Shown here: positions 9,901 to 20,476 of the stretch, piece by piece
Layout: every line of letters starts with the position of its first letter
How positions within the stretch are numbered: the stretch's first letter is position 1
Source: Amoebophrya sp. A120
Lineage: Eukaryota; Sar; Dinophyceae; Syndiniales; Amoebophryaceae
Assembly (NCBI GenBank): GCA_905178155.1
Contig: CAJINV010000020.1
Coordinates: 682,001 to 746,000 of the forward strand
Direction of reading: 5' to 3'
Length of the DNA stretch: 64,000 bases
Notes under the pieces: model-generated
Database searches by the model: none
Told to the model about the DNA's origin: nothing
The model's input: only the letters and a program-made list of their open reading frames with translations
Translations under genes and position numbers: made by a program

Positions 9901-11791
9901 AATTTTTATGTGTGCAGCAAGATTTATCCACGGCCACATTCACATGAAAATTCAGATGTATACAGAGCCCTTCGTGTGGATGAAGATTGAATTTTTGCAT
10001 ACTCCTAAGCGACAGCATCAGCACACATAAAATGCGCATCAAAACGATATATGTGCGCAGGCGGTGGTGAAGATAGATGCTTTTGCACAGCATAGGCTTC
10101 CGAGCTGAAGTTTCGCACGATGTGGTCTGAATTTGAGTGGGAGAATAAGATCAACATCAACACGCAGTTCAAAGAGGCCGGCGCGTACCTGATCCACATC
10201 ATGAAGAACACCAACATGATATCCTGAGGAAAATAAACGTCCCCACCTCATAGTCAGGCTGGGAAATCAGCTAGTTTTGCTTCTGGCTGGTGTTGCGCAG
10301 CATGACAGGTTCTTTGGGCTCGAAATCTAAAAATCGCAGCTTTTAGCTAGTGCAGCTGCATCACAGATCTTTCATCTCATGCTGATTGTAGCATCGCAAA
10401 TGTCATCAAACAGCTGTAGAAAATGCGTCTCAACAACATGTTGGGGCTCCGTATGAGAGACATCTTATATTACACCATGGCGATTCCGATTTCTTGCATG
10501 ACGACTCTGGGGAGGTGGGGACGTTTTCCCACAGGATGCATGAGCATTGTCGGCCGGGCCGCCGCGTCGCCCACAACTACGTCTACTGGACCAGCGGCGA
10601 CAACGACCGCCGGCGCCGTGGCAAACGGCACCACTTCCTTTATCCTGAGTATAAACGTCCCCACATCAGAGCCAATGTGGGAAATCTGCTAGACAAATCA
10701 ACCAGCTCTGGTTGTTTCGCATGACAAGCTCTTTGCCCTCGTAGTGTAATACTACCAAAACACGAATAGAAAATGCTAATGCTTCCGCATGAGAAACTTT
10801 TTCTTTCTGTGCATGCAGATTTGATTGGCATGACAGTGAGCTGGGATGGGGACGCTTTTACGCAGAATATCCTCCCTGGCGAACGGGACGAAGCCCGCTC
10901 CGGTCGCGGAGAAGCGGTCGCTGCAGGCCATTTTGAACGCGGCCAACGCCGGAGGCGGGTCGAAAACTACGATAGCGGACACGGAGGACAACCCGGTGTT
11001 GCTGATGGGCATATGCATTGCAAAGTCGTGTCGTACTAGCACACATTGCATCACAAATTTCATCGGCAAGAACAAAAGTGGAGTTTGTCGTGCTGATTTA
11101 GGTTATTTCAGAATAAAAAATATTTGTAATGCATGACTGCGAGTGCGACGAAGACGATATCACTTTTGCAATTCATAAGGCAGGAACGATAGTAAGTTGT
11201 CCAAGGAGCAGTCGTTGCAGCTGCAGAAGGAGTCGAACAAGCAGAGCAAGAAGCACCTCAACATGGGGGAAATTTTCACGCAGTTCGAGGAGGCTTTGGG
11301 CATCAAAAAACTGCTTTCTATCATTTGTACAAACGTGGTCCACCTCCGGCCCAGAGTTTGAGTTGTCATGCGGATTTGCAATGACAGGAAAATCTGTATG
11401 AATGCGCACGTCGTCCTCCATGAGAGGCATTGATGGATTTTTGATGCGTTTGTCCTTGCTGACCTGTACACACTACACCGTCAGGACTGCAAGATGAACT
11501 TGTGATGCGTGAGTCCCAAAACTTCTAGGTTTGTGTTGCAAAGTCGATCACTCTGGGGAGGTGTGGGCCCCGTTATTTTTTCTCACGATACCTTCCCAGT
11601 CTAACTTTGTGGGTCTCAATCTCTACTCTCGGAGCATTTTCGGGGAAGACATCCTTGCGAACATCAGCATCGAGCAGATCCGCGACGACAAGGGCGTGCC
11701 GACCCGACTCTCCGGCTCCGTCAGGATACGGAGCCGTGCGCAGGGCATCGCGCTGTCCCTGGGAGAGCGGGTGTCGGCCGTGCAGCGGTGA
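3957..11791 (+). CDS. COPB1: Coatomer subunit beta (beta-COP)
   Basis: Beta-COP is a subunit of the COPI coat that forms Golgi-to-ER vesicles. The translation follows the family from start to end: LLMQ near the N terminus, KKLLMLYWEIVD, VRGSTLRLMCK, HAYVRRNAVM, DRAVQFL, SDNNVKLVVLGKL, TGLADPVYVEAF, FRTMWSEFEWENK, and LYSRSIFGEDILANISIE at the C terminus. Nineteen exons by frame: 3957-4139, 4680-4879, 5155-5326, 5487-5783, 6041-6271, 6479-6646, 6844-7013, 7191-7677, 7945-8009, 8268-8364, 8594-8670, 9012-9094, 9325-9554, 9715-9847, 10100-10219, 10544-10640, 10875-11011, 11183-11318 and 11596-11791. The product is about 1090 aa against roughly 950 in other eukaryotes. The excess is mainly a Thr/Ala/Ser-rich insertion of about 120 aa encoded by exons 16-18, just before the conserved C-terminal block. 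The 5' introns are GT-AG; most 3' introns are introners. The start ATG opens a normal family N terminus. Confidence 0.95.
4140..4679 (+). repeat. Coatomer intron 1 with short repeats and a hairpin
   Basis: This GT-AG intron holds repeated CACAGAAATTCTTTKCCA units (about 4204-4320), a stem formed by TTATCGTGGTCA and its complement TGACCACGATAA (about 4258-4297), and a GTCA microsatellite near 4470-4492. The 14-mer GCAGTCATGGTGCA occurs near both ends of this block (about 4176 and 4491), like the flanks of an old insertion. Confidence 0.6.
7678..7939 (+). mobile_element. Introner element, family A (copy 2)
   Basis: Left arm has GTCTGGGTCTGGAA and the right arm TTCCAGACCCAGAC. It begins TAT and ends GATA. 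The 5-bp duplication TCTTG is at 7673-7677 and 7940-7944. Excision joins CGG CTC TTG to ACC ACG CCC within coatomer beta. Because the duplication contains no AG, no canonical AG acceptor exists at this junction. Confidence 0.92.
8010..8262 (+). mobile_element. Introner element, family A (copy 3)
   Basis: Same inverted repeats as copies 1 and 2. The duplication ACGGG is at 8005-8009 and 8263-8267. Only the 65-nt exon 9 separates this copy from copy 2. Excision gives AGC ACG GG|C AAA GAG in frame. Confidence 0.92.
8671..9006 (+). mobile_element. Introner element, family E (copy 1)
   Basis: Left arm ATCCTGTGTAAAAACGTCCC pairs imperfectly with a right arm containing GGGCCCCGTTTTTTCTCACG. The duplication GACTT is at 8666-8670 and 9007-9011. 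Excision joins CTG GAC TT to C GAT GAC in coatomer beta. The right end is a variant also seen at 11560-11590, so the two arms may come from different subfamilies. Confidence 0.85.
9095..9319 (+). mobile_element. Introner element, family D (copy 2)
   Basis: TATGACAGTGCACAAGTCC at the left and GGGGAGTTGTGCACCCTCATA at the right (first 20 bases shown in part) match copy 1 of family D. The duplication GTTGG is at 9090-9094 and 9320-9324. Excision gives GAG CGG TTG G|CC AAC GTG, continuing the coatomer motif before TGLADPVY. Confidence 0.9.
9848..10094 (+). mobile_element. Divergent introner in coatomer (family B-like)
   Basis: The left end (TGCAAGTACGATCATCTTCACC) and the right end (GGTGAAGATAGATGCTTTTGCA) are degenerate inverted repeats; only the cores TGCAA and ATCTTCACC match well. 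No clear duplication remains. Joining 9847 to 10100 gives DYIEKGSIPELKFRTMW, the same length as the conserved beta-COP segment, so the boundaries are set by homology. Confidence 0.6.
10220..10538 (+). mobile_element. Introner element, family E (copy 2)
   Basis: Left arm contains AAACGTCCCCACCTC, right arm GGTGGGGACGTTTTCC. The duplication CATGA is at 10215-10219 and 10539-10543. Excision joins AAC ATG A to GC ATT GTC in frame at the start of the lineage-specific insertion in coatomer beta. Confidence 0.88.
10641..10869 (+). mobile_element. Introner element, family E (copy 3)
   Basis: Starts TATCCTGAGTATAAACGTCC and ends with GGGGACGCTTTTACGCAGAATA. The flanking 5-mers TCCTT (10636-10640) and TCCTC (10870-10874) agree at four of five positions. 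Exon 16 between copies 2 and 3 is only 97 nt. Confidence 0.85.
11012..11177 (+). mobile_element. Introner element, family B (copy 2, divergent)
   Basis: Left end TATGCATTGCAAAGTCGTGT and right end CACTTTTGCAATTCATA are a diverged family B pair, and the interior TTGTAATGCATGAC matches other B copies. The flanking 5-mers GGGCA (11007-11011) and AGGCA (11178-11182) differ at one base. Excision gives ATG GGC A|GG AAC GAT in frame. Confidence 0.82.
11319..11590 (+). mobile_element. Introner element, family E (copy 4)
   Basis: Left TATCATTTGTACAAACGTGG pairs loosely with a right end containing GGGCCCCGTTATTTTTTCTC. Flanking 5-mers are CTTTC (11314-11318) and CCTTC (11591-11595). Excision joins AAA CTG CTT TC to C CAG TCT, leading directly into the conserved LYSRSIFGED block. 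Confidence 0.82.
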
Positions 11792-13411
11792 GATAGAGAA
11801 TTCATATTCATCTCCCCTGGCCGCGTTGCAGCGACAGCAGCACTTCTTGGTCCGTCTTGTCAATGAAGTTTTGTCCTGAAGCAAAGTGGTTGAACCCTAC
11901 AGGCAGAACATAAGTACAAGATCAAGTGCTCGCGTTATGATGAGCCTGGGCGAGGTTTTCTTTCCAAGAATTACACAAGAATAAGAAAACAAAAAGCAGG
12001 TGTGGTAACTAAATACAACAATTTTTATCGGATCAATTTTTATACGTGAGTAGGACTACTTCTACTTGTTCGCTCCGCTCCGAAGGGATGAAAGGGTTGA
12101 TATTTTTTTGCGGCATCAATTGAAGCGGAAAAAAAAAAACGCTTGCTTTTTTCCGAGAAAAGCTTGCTTTTTTCCGAGAAACTTTGCGTGCCTCAGCCTC
12201 AAGGTAGCGACACTACCCCCCCCTCTGATTTCTTCTACTTCGCGACATTATACTCTAAAGTTACCTTGAAATTGTCGTGCATGTTTCATCAACACCATGC
12301 ACCTGCCTCCGGCAACTTGTTTGAAGAAATTACCCTCTTTGAATTTGTTCGCGTTGTCAGATCTGGCAACCAAAGTGTGTTTTCGTCGTTCCTGGTTTAT
12401 TTCGTCTCGTAGTGCTTCGGGGGCAACCTCGAATGTCAGATCGTGAGCATGATCCAAATGGAAATGTCGTTGAGCAGGTTCCATTGATGATCAGGTTCCG
12501 CCGTACGAGAAGAGAACAAAATAAACCGAAAAAGAGTAAAATCAAGTATGCACCACAACTACTTCTTAACTTAGGTTAGTGATGACATTCTCGGCAATAT
12601 CACTGATTCTTGTTCCGTTTCCTTGTCCTTCAAAAAGTAGGGCACTATGAAAGTAATCGACCGCCAACGAAGGAAGTTCGGTCCGTTCATATAAAGATCC
12701 AGAGAGTAGTACGAACAGGAACAACACAGTCAATGATCGGTGCTGGTGGTGCAGTTGGAAAGAGATATGAATGTTTTCTCGGATGATCGATCCTCTTCAT
12801 CCCTTTTGCCTGCAGAGGTGGAGCATGTACATGTTCCGAGGAACAAATGTTCTTGATCCTGGTGAATCTCAATACCGATCTCCCAAAAGTACTAAGCAAG
12901 ATCAAGAAATCGCGCCAGTCTGAACTACCTCAAACAAATTTATACATTGTCTGCTAAGTTAAAGTTGTAGTTGCTGTGCTTTCACTTTCTCACGCCCTCC
13001 TCGGTAAAAACAAAGGGACCGCAACAACTCGTGACGATAATGTATGACGAGACTGCGCAGTGGGAAAATAATTTTTCTTCCACAAGCAGTGATGGTGACA
13101 GCCGCAGCACTTCCACTTTTACAACTCTATAAAAATTTCTTATCCCGAATCCACCACCGCAGACCGCTAGTACCTTCGTACCGGTCAAGTCCATTTGAGA
13201 CCGTCTCAAAGGCAAGCCTAATTATTAAGAGTAAACTTCTCTCCAACTTCACTGCCGCATTGTACCGCATAGTCCTAAACAAGAACTCCTCAAGCCGTGA
13301 ATACAACTTGAAATTTCTCGACTCCACCCACACGTCGACTGTCGAGCCATCAAGTTTATCGCTTTTTGCGCGCCAGCTAACGCAAAGTTTATTCGTTTAA
13401 TCAAGCAAAAA
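11792..13411. other. Intergenic region
   Basis: No supported gene. It includes an A-rich run followed by a direct repeat of GCTTGCTTTTTTCCGAGAAA (two copies at about 12141-12180). An ORF of 118 aa at 13044-13400 ends 12 bases before the next gene and shows no recognisable motif; it may be untranslated leader. Confidence 0.5.
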
Positions 13412-15054
13412 ATGGCACGGTGGGGCTCTATTTACCGTATGACCCCCGTGGTCGGTGGTGCGTTGCTGTCTTTTTTCTGGCAACTACACGGTGCGGGACT
13501 CGGAATGATCCCTGAAGTCGAGGCCACGCCTTCGTTGCGCAGTTCTGGACACCAGCCGCGCGGCTCTACTACACGCGACCGCCTTGTTTCGTTGCGCACT
13601 TCTGGACACGAGCCGCACTCTACTCCACCCGGCCGCCTCCCCCGTGACGAATGCGGAGGCGCCCTCTTGAGTTGTTTGTTTCGGCCGGAAAGAACGGGGG
13701 CGAACACATCGGACGACATCGAAGAGCGAGGGGCGGCTCAAGTGGACCCTCTGGCTTTGCGTCCTGCGCGTCGAAGTCGATCCGAGCAGGGGAGGGCAAA
13801 CCTTCCCCGGCGTCCGTGGAGAAATCTTCCCCTGGATGGTCCGGGTTGTTCTACGGCTGACAACATCACAAACGCAAACGCAAACTTGCACAGCATTTTG
13901 CACCTTGATCACGTGCGAAAGAGCATTGGGCAATACGCATATCCATATGTCGCTGCTGCACTCAGACCAAACAGCCCAGTACAACTATATTGGGGCGCCT
14001 TTGTGCGGTCCCGCCATTCGTCCAATTACCTCGACGACGATGGTCTCAGTCGAGGGGTCTTCCTCGTAATCTCCGGCTCGCGCGATCCCCAGGCTGCACT
14101 CCGGAAGGAGGGGTTGGTGCTGAAGGTTGGTCCTGAAGGTTTCACTGCGGAAGCAGGGGCTTGGACCAGAATCTTCCCCCCGCACCCCCCGCCCCGAAAC
14201 GGTATGCCGATGCTGGAACTGGTGCTGAGCACTGAAATTGTTTTGCGTACCGATGCACCACCTGTGTTCCGCGTCCAACCAGCTGGGGAAGAGAAAACTC
14301 CGATTGGTGACGAGAATACGCCCCTTATCTTGAGCAAAAACGTCGCCACCCCAGAGTTGTATATGCAAATCTGCGTGCTATAGCTATGATAAAACGCTTC
14401 TCATGCGAGGAGGGACCCATGAGAAGCATTTTCTCGTGGTGTTTTGCGATTTGTGATGCTCGAATCAGCATGATGCACTAGATCTGCGATGCTGCTGCTC
14501 TGCCTACCTCCTAAACAGAACTACATTGCGAGCCCAAATTTGTCATGCGCAACAACCAAAGGCTATTAATGTAATGAAGATTTTGAGTTTTCTAGCAGAT
14601 TTCCATTTCCCAAAAAAAAAAAAAAATTTCCCAACTTGACTATGGGGTGGGGACGTTTTTGCTCAGGACACCCCTCGAAGAGGTTACGGACTTGCAGAAG
14701 CAATTCCTCGTCGGTCTTGCCCGAAAAAATTGCGGTCGGTCTCGCGGCGCCGCACGCTGGCTCGACAATTATCATCAGCTTGTTCGGTCGGAGATGCCTT
14801 TGCCGAGGTGGGACCTCCTTCTCGAGGACATCCAGCGGGGGTGCAGGAGCCAAACCTGTCGATACTACTCTAACGCAGTGCGCTTTGCGACGGACTTCGC
14901 TGAATTTTCTCACACTGGGGAGGAGGGGTTGGGTCTGATGAACGCGAGTTACAATACTTCGATGCCAGCAGGAAATGCTACCCATCTCAGTTTTCGTCGA
15001 TGCGAGAGTGACTCGCTGGAGGCAGATCGGCACGAGCACACATTTATTGTTTGA
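13412..15054 (+). CDS. Unknown secreted or membrane protein, 430 aa
   Basis: I do not recognise the family. Exons 13412-14325 and 14676-15054 join as ACG CCC CT|C GAA GAG, and the summed length is a multiple of three. The N terminus has a hydrophobic stretch (MTPVVGGALLSFFWQLHGAGLGM) that could be a signal peptide. Next comes a short imperfect repeat, SLRSSGHQPRGSTTRDR then SLRTSGHEPHSTPPGR. The middle has a hydrophobic, Tyr-rich part (IGQYAYPYVAAALRPNSPVQLYWG) followed by GVFLVISGSRDPQ. The C-terminal exon is Cys- and Arg-containing (KNCGRSRGAARWLDNYH; CRSQTCRYYSNAVRF). The ATG at 13412 is the first in frame. Its single intron is a family E introner. Confidence 0.7.
14326..14670 (+). mobile_element. 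Introner element, family E (copy 5)
   Basis: Left TATCTTGAGCAAAAACGTCG and right GTGGGGACGTTTTTGCTCAG are strong inverted repeats. The exact duplication CCCCT is at 14321-14325 and 14671-14675. The interior contains a run of 14 A near 14612 and CATGA-type motifs. Confidence 0.9.
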
Positions 15055-16921
15055 TTAAGCACCCGTTATACGTAGTAACCACACACACTGTAGTTGTGTT
15101 TTGTGCTGTTATTTATCATCCTAATTATAATGTAGAAGATGAATCATGAATCACGATTATATTTGGCGGGCATGGAGTTGGTTTTCCGGCCGGATCATGT
15201 GAAAAAAGTCACAGGAGATGACGGACCACGGACCACGCGTGCTAATTGTATACGTTGCAGCAGGTAGCCTGGAACGTACCTCAACACTTGAGTACACCGG
15301 AGAAGGGGGGGAGCTAGCTACCTCAACACTTGTACAACTCTCCGGTGTACTTCAACCACTCCTGTAACCGGCATTTATTTGCACTTTTCATTTGCTGGAG
15401 GAACAAGCAGAACACTCAGAGCGAGTAGTTTCCCTCTGAAAATCTTCGCGTTTTGTTTCTTCAACATAGTCTAGAAGCAAGAGTTTACCGCTCCGAAATA
15501 ATTCAGCCGTTTGGAAAAAAAAAAAGATCTTTTCTTGCGGGCTGTGTGCATTTTTTGCTTTTGGCAATTTTATTCTTTTTGTAATGGGCGCCGAGGCCGA
15601 CGTATTCCATACTGCTGCGTTTTCTGATGCTGGTAGGCTGGCGGATGTGATGAACGCGAGTCTGCGAGTTTTGGTACATGGCGAATTAGGCGGCCAACGC
15701 TGATAGTTCAAAGTTTCGGAATTTCGGTGCATACTGTAGCATCATTTCCGACTTCGCAAAAACCCAACTGCGTACGTGCTGGCGTATTCATATTTATAGT
15801 AAGATGCTCTGCGGGTGCGGAGCAGGCGCCTCTCCTCTAACAATTCTGTTTTTTTTGAACCCCTTCTGTTGGTGCTTCCTCTACGGATGAATTTATCAAA
15901 AAGGCAGACGCAGACAAAAAATATTTTTGCCGCTGTCTGTTCGTAATAGTCAAATGAAGGAGAAGGAGAAGCATGTACTTTTTCTCATTCGTATACTATT
16001 GAGTACGCATGGACTTCGTAGAAAAGATTATAGACATATGATCCGGATGCATCAAGCACCCGAAGACGCCGCCCGGCGCGGAATTTTTGCCGCGAGGAAA
16101 GTCCTCGCCCGGATCCTCCCGAAAGTGCCACAATGAGGAAGAGCATTCAAGATTGTCATTGTATGCAAAGCAATAATGTATTGCTGTATACATATACAAC
16201 CAATACCAATACGACCACTGCACAGCAAGCACAAGCAGAAGCATTGCGATAGTATGTTTGGCGCCGCGACACGGAAAAAGTTCAAATGTTGATCCACCAG
16301 CACACGGGAGAAACGTAAACGGAAGAGATCGATCCACAGAGCACGGTCTTGGCAAAGAATGAAACATCGGTCAAAGAATGAAACATAGATCACCAGTGTG
16401 GAGGACAAATGGATGTCTTGCCGTCATGGAGGTCATGAGGTCGAGGACCCAGCTGGACGATCGTGCTGCAAAGCTTCTTGATTGGACAGAAAATAAGCGA
16501 TCGGCCGCGATCACGAAAAATAGAAATCTACCCTAGGAGAGGAGATCCACTTGGATTGTCATTGTGAAAGAGTGATTTTCTACTTCATCGATCTCCTTCG
16601 TGAAAGAAATATTAAATCGTTCAGATGAAAGCAGAAATTGGAATTGCTTCGCCTTGAGGTGGTACCTCCAGGCGAAGCAAACCACCGTGGTCAGCATAAA
16701 GTACATCATACGTTCTCCTTCTTTATTTCATGGAAAATCGATCGCAAAGTCGCAAGATGATCTTGTTCTTGTCGTGTGCCATTTTGTAATTTCTCGGTGA
16801 ATATTTGGCGGATCTTTTTGAATGATTTGGTTTCACATCTGTCGGCTTTTGATACAGGGACCACGACCGCGACACGGGCTATTTTCTTAGTTTGTTGACG
16901 TATGCTATTCTATCTCACTTG
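15055..16921. other. Intergenic region
   Basis: No supported gene. A 12-bp perfect inverted repeat, GTACACCGGAGA at 15292-15303 and TCTCCGGTGTAC at 15339-15350, surrounds a duplicated ACCTCAACACTTG. Minus-strand ORFs of 114-123 aa (15388-15732, 15996-16367) lack recognisable motifs and I do not call them. Confidence 0.5.
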
Positions 16922-17569
16922 ATGACGAATAAAGCGAACAAAGCGTCGACATTGATAGAAGCACGAAAAGAAGTAGAAGAAGAGGTGCGTAGTTATTCCT
17001 GCATAGATTTAGAGTTAGATGTAAAGAAAAAGAACACGACTATTAAAGACTCATTGACAGTCTCCGACAGTCCTGCTATAGTACTTTCATCAAGCGAGGA
17101 GCAAAAAGCGGAAAAAAGTGGCAAGAGCCACTTCTACACGAAACTTGTGCGCACCCGATCAAACCAGCGCGAGGTGCTGGTCAGCAATTTTCTATTACCT
17201 GGTGCCCAAGCAGCTTCTACTTCCCCCTGCTTCCCGCGAGAACTCCGGAGCGCAGGAGAGCGTCAAGCAGCTTTGAATGTTAAATACCCCGACTTTGCTG
17301 GTGTTGCGGAAGAGCAGGAGATAAGTTGCAGGCCAGGAGATTATAAAACATCGGGATCATCATACTCCTCTTCGTCCGACCGTGGGTCGTTTGGCGGGCG
17401 TCCAGACTCGGCGCAGGCATGCAGACGTCGAGGCCTTTGTAGGAAAAACATCAGCGAACAAGAAGTAGATCAACAGGAAGAGCAGGTGTCTTTTAGTGGT
17501 TCAGAAACGACTTGTTCCAAAGCACAACGTGAAGAAGAATTATTATCCACCGCCACGACACCAACCACA
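16922..17569 (+). other. Open frame continuous with the LYAR start
   Basis: A 648-nt stretch in the same frame as LYAR, starting at ATG 16922, with no stop. It encodes Lys/Glu/Ser-rich sequence without a recognised domain. It may be a genuine N-terminal extension or a 5' leader that happens to be open. Confidence 0.4.
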
Positions 17570-18725
17570 ATGGTGTACTTCATTTGCCAGGGGTGCCAGG
17601 AGACGCTGAAGAAGCCGGCGGTCAAGAAGCACCTGCAGACGCGATGCTGGGGCGCGAGTATGACTTGCGTGGACTGCTTCGTCTGTTTCACGGGCGACAG
17701 CTGGGAGAAGCACACCAGCTGCATCTCGGAAGAGAAAAAGTTTCACGGCGCGCTCTACTGCGAAAAGGCGGACAAACTACCCAAGGGACAGCAGAAACAG
17801 GAGGGGTGGACGGCGAACTTGCAGAAAGCACTGGAATTCAGCAGGGGTGGCAGGGTCGAAAAGTGGATGGAGAAAATTGTACTTCTACACGAGCTTTCTA
17901 TTCATCTTGCCTACTTTCTGTTTGATGCGAAAAGTTGGTCGTAGTGTTCATGATTTTCGTATTGTAGTTTTCTGGAACTACGCGGCAGACAGACGAGCTA
18001 CACTAGTAGTTTGGCGCAGCGGGGCGGGGGCCGGGGGCAGCCACCTGCTCCTGCTTTTTACGTTTCATTCATCGACCACGCTGCGCCGAGCCCTATGTGT
18101 TGCCGGACTTTATAGTTTCAGCAGTGAAATAGTAATAGAAATTGAAAAACATTGCGCCGACAATAGCTAGAAGTTTGCTAATTTACTTTGACCTCTATTG
18201 TGTTTACGCCCCAAGAAGAGGAAGAGCGTACTCTGTCGAAAAACCGAATTTATATCCATTATGCCAAAAACTTCTACTCTACTGCAGGTTACTTACGACA
18301 ACGTGCCGCGAAAACGACCCGGCTTTGCCAATTTCGTGAAGAATTCTTGTAGAATACAAGACGATAAGCTGATTTCCGAGATGTGGGCGCTGATTGAAAA
18401 AGCCAACGCCAAGGAGCCGAAGTCTGCAGATGGTACTACAACTTCGAAGGACGGCGCGACAACCGGTTCTGCGGGTGGTGCCAGCATTTCGAAAAAGCGC
18501 GGTCGGTGGCTTGGCTGGGAGAAGGAGATTGACCTCACGCTTCTCGAGAACGGCGGCGCTATGGCCTGGAGCGACCTCGCCGAACAGCTGGCGCAGCGCT
18601 ACGAAGAGCAGAGCGCGCAGGGCGTCGTGAAAAAAAGAAAGCGCTGCGTCCTGGCTGACCTCGTGCTCAGCAACGTACCTGAAAAGTACCTGAGCACGGA
18701 GTGCACAGAAGTCAGGAAATGCTAG
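17570..18725 (+). CDS. LYAR: LYAR-type zinc-finger nucleolar protein
   Basis: LYAR proteins are nucleolar, bind nucleic acid and take part in rRNA processing and growth control. The protein opens MVYFICQGCQETLKKPAVKKHLQTRC, shown here only to name its start (MVYFICQGCQ then KKHLQTRC), and continues to CVDCFVCF, HTSCISEEKKFHG. This is the paired C2HC finger that begins family members at residue 1. Exon 1 ends at 17878, and exon 2 starts at 18288 after a GT-AG intron with VTYDNVPRKRPGFANFVKNS, matching the conserved 'FDNVPRKKxKFxNWMKNS' segment. The product is 248 aa from this ATG. The frame stays open upstream to an ATG at 16922, which would add 216 polar residues; family comparison favours 17570, but the long open frame is unexplained. 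The tail (KKRKR) is basic. Confidence 0.88.
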
Positions 18726-19645
18726 TGGGACGACGGGGGTTTCTTCATCTTCTATGATAAAAATTCGCTTCATCCAAGAAGAGATGGAAATGCAGTGCGG
18801 TGTTGATAATATAAAATGCATAGAGAATAAATCATGAACGCACAGCATGAACATAAAGTAGACATACCGTAAGCCGTTCAACAAGCAGTTTCCATGAACG
18901 TCGCTCCGAGCGGTGTCAGGAAGGCTAAACGTAAACGTGACCACTCGGTATTTTCTTTCGAGTTGATATAGCCGTTTTCGTCGATTGCCCAGATCAAGAG
19001 TTCCATTGTAACACCGCAACATAGATCGCAAATGAATAATGAGTTTGAGCTGGAACAACAACCTGCTGCAAACCGATCAGTGTGCGCAGGCTCGTACCAG
19101 CACGGACGACCAAAAAAACGATCTGGATGTGGAGATCCTGATGCTAGGAAAAATACGGTGAATCGGTGGATCCAATTGGAATTGCAGTCCCCCCGCCCCG
19201 ATACAAAAAAACGAGAAGAAATGTAAATGATCATAGCAAAACCAGAAGCGCCTCTGCTCCGCAAAGTTCAGTCCACTGTTGTTGAAGGTCGAAAACCGCC
19301 GGCTTACGCGCTTTTTGCCGATCTATCTTTCTTGTGTAAACAACTTCAGCATGATTTCAATCCTGATTTCAATTTGTCAAACTTCCAGCAGCGGCAGATG
19401 GGTGGAAACGCAGATGCATATTGAGTTGTACGCAGCAGGACAAGTTGTGTTTATATATACAATACATAGTTTAATACCTCTTCAAAAATTTCATACCGTC
19501 GCAAACACAACCGATAGAAACAAATCAAACTGAAACACGACCGAAGAGAAAGCAAAGCAGCGCTCGTCGTCCTTAACGACCTCACAGGAACATACCGGAA
19601 GTACTTGTTTACTAGATTTCTTTTGCGCGTCGTCGAAAAGAAAAA
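18726..19645. other. Intergenic region
   Basis: No supported gene, repeat or RNA. Short ORFs are present on both strands, none with a recognisable motif. Confidence 0.5.
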
Positions 19646-20476
19646 ATGCAGCCGGCTACTTCTAACACACCCGCAAGCGACGTCGATGAGCCCAAAACCG
19701 TATATATCGACGGTAAGATGGTTGAGGTGACGCCCGTGCCGGGGTCGGATGGGCAAAAAGTGACCATCAACGGGCAGGAATTTGATATCCGGGACATACA
19801 CAACGACACTGCGACGGCGGCGACCGCGTTCTTTCCGCACAACGACGAAGAGATTTCCGTGGAAGAAACCTTCGAGGAGTGCTTCATCAATGACTGCCGC
19901 TTTGGCGAGCTCGAGGACGTGAAGCAAACGCTTGTGGAAAACCCAGACAAAACCATCCACAGGCACCTGGTGAACGCGCAGAACGAGAAAAAGCAAACTG
20001 CGTTGATGATGGCGGCCAGCAACGGGCACGCGGACATTGTGGACCTTCTGCTGCAAATCGACGGGATCGACCTCACCTTGCAGAACGAGGAAGGCAGCAC
20101 GGCCCTGCACTGGGCCGCATTCATGGGGCGGAAACAGATCTGCGCGAAAATTTGCGCGCGCCTGCCCAAGATAAAGGACCTCACACCTAGTACAACAGGA
20201 GCCGGGGCGGGCGACGAAAATGAGGAGGACGAAGACGAGAAAGAGGTGTTGCAAAACGTGGCGAATTTGTTTAACAACCGGAACAAAAAACCCTTCGATG
20301 TCGCATTTGAGAAAAACTACACCGGGGTGTGCGAAGTCCTGGCAGAGTACACAAACTTCAAATACTGCAGCCCCGAACCCGACGAGGAAACAGACAAAAA
20401 CTACAGAATTACACCCGGCATGGGCGGTAGTGGTACTGGCGGGAATAATATTAACGCGGGTGCTGGGGGTGCGTGA
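19646..20476 (+). CDS. Ankyrin-repeat protein, 276 aa
   Basis: A single-exon gene. Residues about 75-100 (FEECFINDCRFGELEDVKQTL), 117-140 (QTALMMAASNGHADIVDLLLQ), 151-175 (STALHWAAFMGRKQICAKICA) and 215-240 (NKKPFDVAFEKNYTGVCEVL) are ankyrin repeats, the second and third close to consensus. An acidic linker (DENEEDEDEKE) splits the third and fourth. The N terminus contains a paired short motif, TVYIDGKMVEVTPVPG and KVTINGQEFDI, and the C terminus is a Gly-rich tail. Ankyrin repeats mediate protein binding; the partner is unknown. The ATG at 19646 follows an A-rich leader and is the first in frame. Absence of introns is unusual here. Confidence 0.88.
   Translation: MQPATSNTPASDVDEPKTVYIDGKMVEVTPVPGSDGQKVTINGQEFDIRDIHNDTATAATAFFPHNDEEISVEETFEECFINDCRFGELEDVKQTLVENPDKTIHRHLVNAQNEKKQTALMMAASNGHADIVDLLLQIDGIDLTLQNEEGSTALHWAAFMGRKQICAKICARLPKIKDLTPSTTGAGAGDENEEDEDEKEVLQNVANLFNNRNKKPFDVAFEKNYTGVCEVLAEYTNFKYCSPEPDEETDKNYRITPGMGGSGTGGNNINAGAGGA

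Noticed and set aside
15388-16408. Minus-strand ORFs of 114-123 aa in an intergenic region
   Set aside because: Overlapping frames, no recognised domain, no start context or intron structure to support a gene.
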